Of a stretch of DNA of 64,000 bases, positions 24,745-32,966 are shown in pieces. Made by a program: the position numbers and the translations under genes. The notes under the pieces are model-generated. The model saw nothing but the letters and a program-made list of their open reading frames with translations. It did not search any database and was not told the origin of the DNA. The DNA is from Amycolatopsis palatopharyngis (GTDB lineage: Bacteria; Actinomycetota; Actinomycetes; Mycobacteriales; Pseudonocardiaceae), in NCBI RefSeq assembly GCF_003385185.1, contig NZ_PQHZ01000016.1, positions 54,401 to 118,400 on the forward strand, read 5' to 3'. Each line of letters begins with the position of its first letter. Positions within the stretch are counted from its first letter, which is position 1.

Positions 24745-26186
24745 CACGCACTCACCGTCCCCGGTACGACGAAATCGATCTTCTCTCGGACCCCGCAGTC
24801 CGGGCAGCACCAGTTGTCCGGAACCGCTGACCACGGGGTGCCCGCGGGAAACCCCTCCCTTGGGTCGCCGACGGCCTCGTCGTAGACATAACCACATCCA
24901 GGGCACTGGCCGCCCCGACGTGTCGCTGCCTGCCGAATGTCCTTTCCGGACTGGTGGTTGCCGGCCGCATGGCGGCCGGGCGGATCGGCCGTCGCGGCGG
25001 GTGCGGGATACTTCGCCAGCACCTTTTCCCTGTTGTGCGGCGAGATATTGGCACCGCGCACATCGTCGTCGAAATGTGCGAGTACGCGCGGATCCATCAC
25101 CCTGCGCCAGAGCGGCGGGACGAGCGCGAGCACGATCATTCCCGCGTACCCGGTGGGCAGTACCGGGGATTCCTCGAAGTCACGCAGTGTCTGATAGCGA
25201 CGCGTGGGGTTGGCATGGTGATCGCTGTGCCGCTGCAGGTGGTAGAGCAGCACATTGGTGGCGATGTTGTTGGAGTTCCAGCTATGGCTGGGGGCCACCC
25301 GCTCGTAGCGCTCCTTACCGCGGCTGCGCACCTTCTGGCGCAGCATCCCGTAGTGCTCCATGTAGTTGACGACCTCGAGCAGGGAGAACCCGACGACCGC
25401 CTGGAGCAGGAGGTACGGCAGTATTCCGACACCCAGCCACAGCAGCATCGCGCCCCAGAGGACGGCCGACATCAACCAGGCGTTGAGCACGTCGTTGCCG
25501 ATCCGGAACGGGTGCTTGTCGTGGCGGGCGTATCGCCGCTTCTCGAGCCGCCACGCGCTCCTGAGCGAGCCGAAGACCGTGCGTGGCCAGAACCGGTAGA
25601 AGCTCTCGCCGAACCGGCTGCTCGCCGGGTCTTCCGGTGTCGCGACCCGTACATGGTGGCCGCGGTTGTGTTCGATGTAGAAATGGCCGTAGAAGCTCTG
25701 TGCCAGAGCGATCTTGGAGAGCCAGCGTTCGTGACTTTCCTTCTTGTGGCCGAGTTCGTGCGCCGTGTTGATGCCGATACCGCCGATGGAACCGATGGTG
25801 GCGGCCAGGCCGATCTTGTCGACGACAGCGAGATCACCAGTACTGATCAGCCAGAACCCGACGACGAACCCCGCGTACTGGATGGGCAGGAACAGGTACG
25901 TGATCCAGCGGTAGTAGCGGTCGTTCTCCAGCGCCTCGATCACGTCGTCCGGCGGGTTGGAACGATCCAGGCCGGCCAGCAGGTCGATGGCGGGGACGAC
26001 CACGAGAATCACGATCGGGCCGATCCACAACCAGACACCCCAGCCGGTCAGCGCGTGCAATCCCAATGCGGCGAACGCCAGGGACGGCACTACGAGGCCG
26101 ATCAGCCACAGGTATCGCTTCTTGTCCCGCCACTGGTCCGTGGATCCTTCCAGGATCGTGCCAGTGTCCTTGCCGAGGCTCGTCAT
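24744..26186 (-). CDS. alkB: Alkane 1-monooxygenase fused to rubredoxin
   Basis: 480 residues from ATG 26186 with GGGAGG 6 nt upstream. About six transmembrane helices carry the di-iron histidine clusters: HELGHK (143-148), HNRGHHVRVATPEDPASSR (from 173) and LQRHSDHHANPTRRYQ. After a ~50-residue linker comes a complete rubredoxin with two Cys pairs, CPGCGYVYDEAVGDP and NWCCPDCG. The enzyme hydroxylates the terminal carbon of n-alkanes. Rubredoxin fusions are common in actinobacteria (Dietzia AlkW1 type). It heads the alkB-rd, ferredoxin, reductase, tetR operon. Confidence 0.95.
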   Translation of the reverse strand: MTSLGKDTGTILEGSTDQWRDKKRYLWLIGLVVPSLAFAALGLHALTGWGVWLWIGPIVILVVVPAIDLLAGLDRSNPPDDVIEALENDRYYRWITYLFLPIQYAGFVVGFWLISTGDLAVVDKIGLAATIGSIGGIGINTAHELGHKKESHERWLSKIALAQSFYGHFYIEHNRGHHVRVATPEDPASSRFGESFYRFWPRTVFGSLRSAWRLEKRRYARHDKHPFRIGNDVLNAWLMSAVLWGAMLLWLGVGILPYLLLQAVVGFSLLEVVNYMEHYGMLRQKVRSRGKERYERVAPSHSWNSNNIATNVLLYHLQRHSDHHANPTRRYQTLRDFEESPVLPTGYAGMIVLALVPPLWRRVMDPRVLAHFDDDVRGANISPHNREKVLAKYPAPAATADPPGRHAAGNHQSGKDIRQAATRRGGQCPGCGYVYDEAVGDPREGFPAGTPWSAVPDNWCCPDCGVREKIDFVVPGTVSA

Positions 26187-26204
26187 ATCGGACCTCCCGC
26201 GTCG

Positions 26205-26266
26205 TTTTACAGAACCGTAGCGGATGTAAAGCTGACTTGACAAGGTCTGGCGATTTGTAAAGTTGA
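26205..26266. promoter_or_regulatory. alkB promoter with TGTAAA repeats
   Basis: TTTACA (26206-26211) pairs with TGTAAA (26225-26230) across 13 bp. The 11-bp string TGTAAAGNTGA occurs at 26225 and again at 26256, 31 bp (three helical turns) apart. On the minus strand TTGTCA and TACGGT, about 18 bp apart, may be promoter boxes. The repeats are candidate sites for the TetR at the end of the operon. Confidence 0.5.
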
Positions 26267-26290
26267 ACGTATGCGCGCGTCCTCGCCGGC

Positions 26291-26716
26291 TCAGCGCTCG
26301 GCGATCTGTCGAAGAACGGGTTTCACATCCAGGACCGGGGTTCCGTCGATCGCCTCGAGGCCGCGCACCACGATGACCCCTTCCTCGGCGTCCGGCACCT
26401 CGACGATCGTCACCGTGTGCAGACCGATCGGATTCGGGCGATCCGGGGATCTGGTCGAGAAGACTCCCCGGGGGGACCGATTGGCGTCGCTACGTGGACG
26501 CACCGAGAGCACGTCCCGGCGGCCGAGGTGCAACCAGGTCAGGAGGACCACCTGTTCTCCAGCACGCAGATCCGCCGCTGCCACCTGTAGTTCGGGCAGG
26601 AAGACGACTCGTGCCTCCGGCGCGCCTTCGTCACCCTGTTTCGGCGCGTTGCTCCGGTCGGTCAGCGGGGAGCGTACCCAGCCGATGGGCCGCAGTTGGT
26701 AAGCCGATTCGCTCAT
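26291..26716 (-). CDS. trmO: tRNA-t6A37 N6-methyltransferase TrmO-like
   Basis: A 141-residue TsaA/TrmO single-domain protein. The family motifs are LRPIGWVRSPLTDRSNAPKQ, the SAM-binding FSTRSPDRPNPIGLHTVTIV and the C-terminal GTPVLDVKP. TrmO methylates N6-threonylcarbamoyladenosine at position 37 of some Thr/Ser tRNAs. The C-terminal extension of E. coli TrmO is absent, as in many actinobacterial homologs. It is a single-gene unit between the alkane promoter and the beta-helix gene. Confidence 0.85.
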   Translation of the reverse strand: MSESAYQLRPIGWVRSPLTDRSNAPKQGDEGAPEARVVFLPELQVAAADLRAGEQVVLLTWLHLGRRDVLSVRPRSDANRSPRGVFSTRSPDRPNPIGLHTVTIVEVPDAEEGVIVVRGLEAIDGTPVLDVKPVLRQIAER

Positions 26717-26832
26717 GTCACCTCATTGACTCCGGGACCTGCTTGCTGCGCCGAGAAGTTTGACGCGGCAAGGGGGCAGCGGCAACCAACGGCCGAGCCG
26801 GTCCGCGAGGTCCGTCTACGCGCTCAGCCGGA

Positions 26833-28473
26833 CTAGAGGCGGTCGGACAGTTGCGCCCGGTACAGCGAGGAAGGTTCGAGTCCGCCGCGGTTCGTGCCCT
26901 CGATATGGCCGGCGGGCTGGTCGGTCCAACCGTTGCCGCTGGCCTTCCCCGCCGTGCCGATCGCGTAGTTCTGTGCGGTGGGTGGTCGTTGCACGGCCAC
27001 GTGCTTACCGTTGTCGACCGTGCAATTCCAGGCCACGCTGTGCACCGAGGACCAGCCGTGCCCGGTGCCAAGGGCACCTCGGCAGTGCAGGGCGATCACG
27101 TGCCCGCGTCCGCTGTTGCTGTCGAGTTCCTTGATGTTGTCGAGCAGCAGACCCTGGCTCCACCGGTGATGGCCGCCGCTCTCGCTGTATCCCTCTTGGT
27201 TGAATCCGTCCTGCCAGACGCAACCGGAAGTGCGGCTGGTGCCATTGGAAACGAAGGCGTGTCGTGCGTGGGTGGCCCACAGTCCCTGAAACAGCACCTG
27301 CTGGGCCAGCGCACCAGCATTGAAGTTGTACCGCCTGCCGCCCGCGATCCGCGATCGGGGATGGCTGGCCCGGACATCCCGCACTGTCACCCGGGTGGCC
27401 GCACGAGTGTCGATTCCCGCGAAGCTGAAGTGCAGCACGGTGACATCCCGGACCCATGCGTCCTCCACCCGCCGCAGCCGGATGCCGCTCTGTGCGTGGT
27501 TCTCGTCCTCGGCACTCGCAGCCTGAATGTCCACCCGCAGTGACTCGACGCCGACGTCGCGGACCAGTTCGGTGTTGTCCCACACGTATACCGAGGATCG
27601 CGCGAGCGAGCGGTCCAGCTGGTTGAAGACGGGGGCGCAGACCGTGATCTCGTTTCCCTGGATGTCTCTGACGTAGCGGTTGTAGATGATGGGCCGTTCA
27701 CCGACGCCCCACGATGGCTGGCTGCCGGTTCCGCCGCCGTCGATCGCGCTCAGCCACTCCTTCGTGCAGGGGTGCCTGATGATCAGATTGTCGCCGATCG
27801 AGAGGCGGGAGGCATCGGCGACCGTGAACGTCCGGGAGCCGACCTGAACGAACTCGGAGGTTACGTCGGTGCGAGTGCCCGGGACCTCGGTGGCCCACTC
27901 GTCGGTCTGCCCGCCGACCTCGATCACGTACGTCTGCCGGGAGTCTCCGGTCGCCCTGATGATCGTGCCGATTTCCGGGTCGACACTCTCGCCCGAACCG
28001 CGCAGCACTACTCCGGTCCGGTTCACCCGGATCGTGCCGGAGACGCGGTAGGTGCCGGGACGTAACAGGACGGCACCACGATGGCCGTTCCCGTCCGGCT
28101 CGCGCTGGCCGACCTCGTTCAGAGCGGCTTGAATATGCGCGGTGTTGTCGCCGGAGACAGGGCGGATCGTCAATACCGCCGGTACCTCGGGAAGCGGTGT
28201 CTCGCCGTTGCGGTAGCCGGCAAAGCTGAAATCCGGAATGCGATTTCCGTTCGAATCTGGAACATAGACCAGCTTTCCGTCATCGCCGTAGTGCAAGATT
28301 TTCGACTGCCATCCGGCGGAGGGTCCGGATGGTGCGCCTGACGCGGGGCGAGTGCGCGCCGCGGCCGTGGGAGCCGGAAGCAGCGGGCTGGTTGCCGCGG
28401 CTGCGAGGAGTACACCTCCTGCGCGGAACAGTTCGCGTCGAGTGTGCGGATTTCCGGCCTGCTCGTGATGCAC
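26833..28473 (-). CDS. Tat-exported right-handed beta-helix (pectate-lyase-like) protein
   Basis: 546 residues from GTG 28473, chosen because AAGGAGG lies 5 nt upstream. The N-terminus has a twin-arginine signal (HTRRELFRAGG followed by a hydrophobic stretch ending TAAARTR). The mature part is rich in short beta-turn repeats such as GIRLRRVEDAWVRDVTVLHF and ATRVTVRDVRASHPRSRI, typical of pectate lyase/rhamnogalacturonase-type parallel beta-helices. An early GAVLLRPGTYRVSGTIRV matches the start of such folds. Likely a secreted polysaccharide-active or surface protein; I cannot assign the catalytic residues. Transcribed alone. Confidence 0.75.
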   Translation of the reverse strand: MHHEQAGNPHTRRELFRAGGVLLAAAATSPLLPAPTAAARTRPASGAPSGPSAGWQSKILHYGDDGKLVYVPDSNGNRIPDFSFAGYRNGETPLPEVPAVLTIRPVSGDNTAHIQAALNEVGQREPDGNGHRGAVLLRPGTYRVSGTIRVNRTGVVLRGSGESVDPEIGTIIRATGDSRQTYVIEVGGQTDEWATEVPGTRTDVTSEFVQVGSRTFTVADASRLSIGDNLIIRHPCTKEWLSAIDGGGTGSQPSWGVGERPIIYNRYVRDIQGNEITVCAPVFNQLDRSLARSSVYVWDNTELVRDVGVESLRVDIQAASAEDENHAQSGIRLRRVEDAWVRDVTVLHFSFAGIDTRAATRVTVRDVRASHPRSRIAGGRRYNFNAGALAQQVLFQGLWATHARHAFVSNGTSRTSGCVWQDGFNQEGYSESGGHHRWSQGLLLDNIKELDSNSGRGHVIALHCRGALGTGHGWSSVHSVAWNCTVDNGKHVAVQRPPTAQNYAIGTAGKASGNGWTDQPAGHIEGTNRGGLEPSSLYRAQLSDRL

Positions 28474-28703
28474 GGCTGCCTCCTTCACGGATACGGAACT
28501 GACGCGAGCGTAGGACAAAAAGGACGGGACAATCAGCCGCGAAAGGACGGGAATCTGGGTTGAGGTCGTGGTTGGGTTTTGTTGACTGATTGATGAGCGC
28601 CACCGCGCGGGCCTGCCGGGTCGCTCCGGCATCAGCCGTTGCACAGTGGACGCTGGCGGGCCGGTAGACTGGTGGACTGCACACAGGACAGGAGGACGGG
28701 ACG

Positions 28704-29972
28704 GTGTCCGATAACTCCTCGCATACGGGGTTGGTGAACGCGGCCGACGTCGCCGCGGCCGCGGAACGGTTCGCGGGCGTGATCTCGCCGAGTCAGCTGC
28801 AGCGCAACGAGCGGCTGTCGGTCCGGTACGGGCTCGACATCCGGCTCAAGCGCGAGGACCTCAACGCCGTCCGGTCCTACAAGGGACGTGGCGCCTACAA
28901 CTTGATCAGTGGTCTTCCCGTCGAGCAGCGGGAACGCGGAGTCGTGTGCGCGAGCGCGGGCAATCACGGGCAGGGCGTCGCGTTCGCGTGCGCATCGCTT
29001 GGCGTCACGGCTCGGGTTTACCTGCCGAGGACGACCCCGAGGCAGAAGCGGGACAGAGTCGCGACCCTCGGGGGCAGGCACGTCCAGATCGTGGTGGAGG
29101 GCGAGACGTATGACGAGGCCGCCGCGGCGGCGCGCGCGTACTCGCAGGTTTCCGGCTCCACCTTGATCCCCGCTTTCGATGACCCGCGGACCATCGCCGG
29201 GCAGGGCACGGTGGTCAAGGAGATCATCGAACAGCTCGGGCACCCGCCGGACGCGATCATCGTCCCGGTCGGCGGTGGCGGCCTGCTTGCCGGAACGCTG
29301 ACCTGGCTGCGCGAAAACCATCCCGAGGTGACGGTGATCGGGGCGGAACCGTTCGGCGCCGCGAGTATGGCGCTCGCGCTCGCCGAGGGAGGGCCGGTAC
29401 CGCTGGCCGATGTCGATCCGTTCGTGGACGGTGCCGCGGTGCGCCAGGTAGGGCAGCACACATATGCCATCGCGGCGCAGTGGCGGCCGCGCCTCGTCGC
29501 CGTACCCGAGGGACAGCTCTGTGTGGAGATGCTGGATCTCTACCAGTCGGACGGGATCATCAGCGAGCCCGCGGGAGCGCTCGCGTCGGCCGCGCTCGGG
29601 CTGGATCTCGGCCTGCAGGAGGGGGCGACGGTTGTCTGCATCCTCTCCGGTGGCAACAACGACGTGAGCCGGTACGCCGAGATCGTGGAGCGGGCGCTCG
29701 TGTTCGAGGGCCGCAAGCACTACTTCCTCGTCGAGTTCCCGCAGGAGCCGGGAGCGTTGCGCCGGTTCCTCGACGACGTGCTCGGAGCCGACGACGACAT
29801 CACGCTCTTCGAGTACGTCAAGCGCAACAACCGGGAGACCGGCCCGGCCCTTGTCGGGATCGAGCTGGGAGCGCCGGAGAACCTGGAGCCCATGCTCAAG
29901 CGGATGGACTCCGCCCCGCACCGCATCGAGCAGGTCTCTCCGGACAGTCCACTGTTCACGTTCCTCGTGTAG
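28704..29972 (+). CDS. ilvA: Threonine ammonia-lyase (biosynthetic)
   Basis: 422 residues from GTG 28704, with AGGAGGACGGGACG before it. PLP-dependent: Lys60 in AVRSYKGRGAYN forms the Schiff base, ASAGNHGQGVA binds the substrate carboxylate, and VGGGGLLAG binds the phosphate. Residues ~330-422 are a single ACT-like regulatory domain (HYFLVEFPQEPGALRRFL), as in short actinobacterial/Corynebacterium IlvA. It converts threonine to 2-oxobutyrate, first step to isoleucine, normally with isoleucine feedback. No leader peptide or T-box is evident upstream. Its last 17 nt overlap the convergent gene. Confidence 0.93.
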   Translation: MSDNSSHTGLVNAADVAAAAERFAGVISPSQLQRNERLSVRYGLDIRLKREDLNAVRSYKGRGAYNLISGLPVEQRERGVVCASAGNHGQGVAFACASLGVTARVYLPRTTPRQKRDRVATLGGRHVQIVVEGETYDEAAAAARAYSQVSGSTLIPAFDDPRTIAGQGTVVKEIIEQLGHPPDAIIVPVGGGGLLAGTLTWLRENHPEVTVIGAEPFGAASMALALAEGGPVPLADVDPFVDGAAVRQVGQHTYAIAAQWRPRLVAVPEGQLCVEMLDLYQSDGIISEPAGALASAALGLDLGLQEGATVVCILSGGNNDVSRYAEIVERALVFEGRKHYFLVEFPQEPGALRRFLDDVLGADDDITLFEYVKRNNRETGPALVGIELGAPENLEPMLKRMDSAPHRIEQVSPDSPLFTFLV

Positions 29973-31083
29973 CACGCGGGGGACCGGAGGACGCCAGAAC
30001 CTCGACGCTTCGATGGGCGGCGCCCTCGCCGAGCATGCCGAGCATGTTCTCGCCCTCGGCCACCACCGCCGCGCGATCCCGGCGAGTCAGTGGGGAAAGC
30101 GGTGTGACGTGCAGGGTCGCCGTCTCGTCCTCCGCCGAGACCTCCCAGGTGCCTGCGACCCGGCCGTCGACGAGCAGGAACCGGGCGCCGCTCACGCTGA
30201 GTCCTCGGTGCTCGGCGTCGATGATCCGGCTCCGGTCGTCGAAGGCGAGTACGGCGTTGTCGAACGCGGGCAGGAAGCGTGGCGGCGCGGGGGTGTCCGG
30301 ATCGGGCAGGGCACCGTCTGGCACGTCGAACAGTTCCCGGCCGCGGGTGTCGCGGAAGGACCGCAGCTGTGGCCGCAGTCTTCGGATGGCTTCACGAAGC
30401 CCGCTCAACCCCGACCACGATCGGATGTCCGCGCTGGCCGCGGGTCCGTACGCGGCGAGGTAACGCAGGATCAGGTCGTCCACCGTCTCCGGGGACGCCG
30501 CGGGGAGCGGACTACCCAGCCAGGCCTCGATGGTGGTGTTCCGCGCCGCGCCCTTCTGCCCCCAGATGCCGCGCGGCGGCACCTGCACCAGTGGCACGAG
30601 CGAGCTGAGCGCGTCGCCGAGGTCGCGGGGCGTCGCGCCGGGCCAGCGGTCGGCGAGAGTGCGCCCTGCGTCGGATACCGTGAGCGGTTGTTCCTCGAAG
30701 AGCGGCCGGCCGGCCAGGGTCAGTTCGGCGAGGTCGACCTCGGGCAGTCGCCTGCGCAACGTCGAAACCATCCGCGCGACCAGCATCGACTGATGTACCG
30801 GACGAAGTACGAGGCAGTCGCGGGCGGTGACCAGGTGCAGGGTCCGGCGCATCAACAGCGTGCGAACGGCTCTGCGGCCCTCCAGTAGCGCGACGAGCTC
30901 GGCGGGTTCGAACGCCGCCAACCGGCTCCACAGACCGACGTACGGCTCCAGCGGCTCCTGCGCCTGCAACCCCATCAGTCGCTCGAGCGCGTCCTCGGCG
31001 GTCATCTCATGCCTGCGCAGCAACAGCTGGCGTGCGAGCAGGGCCCGGTTGAGCGCCCGAGCGTCGAGCACGGTCATGGACAC
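29956..31083 (-). CDS. Winged-helix DNA-binding-domain protein (HTH_42 family)
   Basis: 375 residues. The family (HTH_42, related to the AlkZ/YcaQ glycosylase fold) is recognised by ALLARQLLLRRHEMTAEDAL near the N-terminus, LMGLQAQEPLEPYVGLWSR, then LMRRTLHLVTARDCL and the C-terminal LLVDGRVAGTWEV and LTRRDRAAVVAEGENM. YcaQ/AlkZ proteins repair interstrand crosslinks or alkylated bases, but members like this lack a proven activity. It is monocistronic and overlaps ilvA at its 3' end by 17 nt. Confidence 0.85.
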   Translation of the reverse strand: MSMTVLDARALNRALLARQLLLRRHEMTAEDALERLMGLQAQEPLEPYVGLWSRLAAFEPAELVALLEGRRAVRTLLMRRTLHLVTARDCLVLRPVHQSMLVARMVSTLRRRLPEVDLAELTLAGRPLFEEQPLTVSDAGRTLADRWPGATPRDLGDALSSLVPLVQVPPRGIWGQKGAARNTTIEAWLGSPLPAASPETVDDLILRYLAAYGPAASADIRSWSGLSGLREAIRRLRPQLRSFRDTRGRELFDVPDGALPDPDTPAPPRFLPAFDNAVLAFDDRSRIIDAEHRGLSVSGARFLLVDGRVAGTWEVSAEDETATLHVTPLSPLTRRDRAAVVAEGENMLGMLGEGAAHRSVEVLASSGPPRATRGT

Positions 31084-31169
31084 AGACTATCGGCGCCGCG
31101 TGCTTCGGTGAGCGGTGTCGTTGGCCGACGAGCGCGGACCCCTTCGTTGGCACGGGAGCATGCGTGAAA

Positions 31170-31202
31170 GGGGCGGGGCCGCCGTTGTGGTGGCCCCGCC
31201 CC
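31170..31202 (-). terminator. Hairpin terminator of subtilase A
   Basis: GGGGCGGGGCC, an 11-nt loop and GGCCCCGCCCC form a perfect 11-bp stem just after the stop codon of the minus-strand subtilase (31218). It lies inside the long inverted repeat and has a twin at 37623-37659. Confidence 0.85.
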
Positions 31203-31507
31203 GGGTGTGGTGGGTGGTCAGGCTGGGAAGCAGTAGGCGGAGGTGCCGAAGTCGTAGCACTGCAGGGTGCGTTGGGTGCTGTCGGTGTTGCCGTCGTTGT
31301 CGGTGACGGTGAGGGTGGAGGTGTGGTTGCCAGCGGTGGCGTAGTCGTGCCGGGTGGTTTCCCCGGTGCCGGTGTTGCCGTCGCCGAAGTCCCAGGCGTA
31401 CGAGGCGATACCGGTGTCGTCGGTGGAGGCACTGGCATCGAAGGCGCAACCGGTGTTGAACCCACACTGCACCGTGAAACTGGCCTCCGGAGCGTCACCC
31501 GGCGGGT
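31170..31507 (-). repeat. 338-bp inverted repeat, left arm (PKD end of subtilase A)
   Basis: The reverse complement of this segment aligns without gaps to 37320-37657. By hand I count five mismatches in 338 bp (about 98.5% identity). It covers the last ~97 codons of each subtilase and the terminator hairpin. Identity drops sharply into the linker and the catalytic domains, which differ widely. Confidence 0.95.
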
Positions 31508-32768
31508 TCGGGTCCGGGTCGCCCGGACCGTCGCCACTCAGGTACGAGGTGTTGAGGAGCTTGTTGGGTGAGCCGTACTTGATGTCGGTGAGTACGTCGG
31601 TGGTGGCGTTGCCGACGAGGGCATCGCGCACTTGCTGCGAGGAGTCGGACGGGCTGATGCCCAGGTGCAGCGCGGCGGCACCGGCCACGTGCGGGCTGGC
31701 CATCGAAGTGCCGTCAATGGTGCGAGTTGCGGTGTCGCCGCCGATCCAGGCGGAGGTGATGTCGGTACCCGGAGCCCAGATGTCCAGGCAGCGGCCGTAG
31801 TTCGACTCCGCGCCCGGAATCTCCGGCCAGGTGGAGCGTTCGTCGCGTGCGTTGGACGCGCCGACAGTGATCACCGCGGAGGCGCTGGCGGGGGAGGAGT
31901 TACAGGCGTCCTCGTTCGAGTTTCCCGCGGCGACCACGGTGGTGACGCCGGACTCCATCAGGTTGGTGGCGGCCCGGTTGACCGAGCTGTCGGTGGTGCC
32001 GCCGATGCTCATGTTCGCCACGGCCGGCTTCTGGGCGTTGTCCGCCACCCAGTCCATCCCGGCGATGATCACCGAGTAGGCCCCCCGGCCCTCGCAGTTG
32101 AGCACCCGCACGCCGACGAGGTCGACGTTCTTGGCCGCGCCGTAACTCCTGCCGCCCACGGTGCCCGCCACATGCGTGCCGTGCCCGTTGCAGTCGTTGG
32201 CGTTGCTGTCGTTGTCGATGAAGTCGTAGCCGGAGCTGGCCCGGCCCTCGAATTCGTTGTGCGTGGTGCGGATACCGGTGTCGATGACGTAGGCGGTGAC
32301 CCCCTGACCCGCGCTGTCGGGGTAGGTGTACTGATCGTCCATCGGCAGGTTGGCCTGGTCGATCCGGTCCAGACCCCAGGTGGGGTTGTTCTGTGTCGCG
32401 CTGGTGGTGGCGATGGCGTCCTGCTCGACGTAAGCCACGTCCGGGTCAGCCGCCAGGCGCAGCGCCTGCTGCTCCGACATCTTCACCGAGAAACCGCGCA
32501 GCACGCTGTCATAGGTGAAGGTGACTTCGCCGTCGTACTGGGCCGCCAGGCTCGACGCGGCCTGGTTCACCGTCTTGGCGCTGACCTCGGATTCCTTCAA
32601 CACCACGATGTAGCTGTTCGGCACCGTGTTGGCCGCGCCCGCGTTGCGTATCTCCCCGGTGTCCTGCGCCATGGCCGCGCCGCTGGTCCCGAAGCCGGCC
32701 AGGGCGGTCGCCCCTGCCACCACAGTGGCGCAGAGCAATCTCCGCCGGGACCGATGATGTACACGCAT
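31218..32768 (-). CDS. Secreted subtilisin-like serine protease with C-terminal PKD domain (A)
   Basis: 516 residues. Signal peptide 1-34; inhibitor-I9 propeptide ~50-117 (SYIVVLKESEVSAK, YVEQDA); S8 catalytic domain ~125-400 with Asp163 (AYVIDTGI), His196 (DCNGHGTHVAGT) and Ser355 (DGTSMASPHVAG), and Asn in AAGNSN. After a GDPDPNPPGD linker a ~90-residue PKD domain (SYAWDFGDGNTGTGE, LTVTDNDGN) ends with CYDFGTSAYCFPA. The PKD domain and terminator are nearly identical to those of protease B. The regulator gene upstream (LuxR type) is on the same strand. Extracellular protein degradation is the expected role. Confidence 0.95.
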   Translation of the reverse strand: MRVHHRSRRRLLCATVVAGATALAGFGTSGAAMAQDTGEIRNAGAANTVPNSYIVVLKESEVSAKTVNQAASSLAAQYDGEVTFTYDSVLRGFSVKMSEQQALRLAADPDVAYVEQDAIATTSATQNNPTWGLDRIDQANLPMDDQYTYPDSAGQGVTAYVIDTGIRTTHNEFEGRASSGYDFIDNDSNANDCNGHGTHVAGTVGGRSYGAAKNVDLVGVRVLNCEGRGAYSVIIAGMDWVADNAQKPAVANMSIGGTTDSSVNRAATNLMESGVTTVVAAGNSNEDACNSSPASASAVITVGASNARDERSTWPEIPGAESNYGRCLDIWAPGTDITSAWIGGDTATRTIDGTSMASPHVAGAAALHLGISPSDSSQQVRDALVGNATTDVLTDIKYGSPNKLLNTSYLSGDGPGDPDPNPPGDAPEASFTVQCGFNTGCAFDASASTDDTGIASYAWDFGDGNTGTGETTRHDYATAGNHTSTLTVTDNDGNTDSTQRTLQCYDFGTSAYCFPA

Positions 32769-32966
32769 CAGTTACTCCAATTCTCACAATCGAGTGAACA
32801 AACACTCGGCAGGTACCGTCATGCCGAGACGACGATCACGCTATGTAAGCAGTTGCGACGCGTGTTTTTCCATACGTAGACGCACGCAACTAATTGGCGA
32901 AACGATACGTACGATTGCGGAAGCAAATACAGAAAACCTGACAAGTGAAAACTGAGCGTTGAATCG
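32769..32966 (-). promoter_or_regulatory. Upstream region of subtilase A, relatively AT-rich
   Basis: This 198-bp gap between the subtilase A start and the LuxR-type stop is clearly less GC-rich than its surroundings, as expected of a promoter. CTCGGCA (32805-32811) and TGCCGAG (32822-32828) form a 7-bp hairpin in the presumed 5' leader. No gene is seen. Confidence 0.45.

Noticed and set aside
22400..24830. Long plus-strand frames opposite the ferredoxin reductase
   Set aside because: Low-complexity Ser/Arg-rich antisense translations typical of high-GC DNA.
28474..28703. ilvA leader peptide, attenuator or T-box
   Set aside because: No Ile/Val/Leu-rich short ORF, T-box core or antiterminator pairing is visible.
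31084..31169. Extra gene between the winged-helix protein and subtilase A
   Set aside because: The stretch is only 86 bp and holds no start with a ribosome site.
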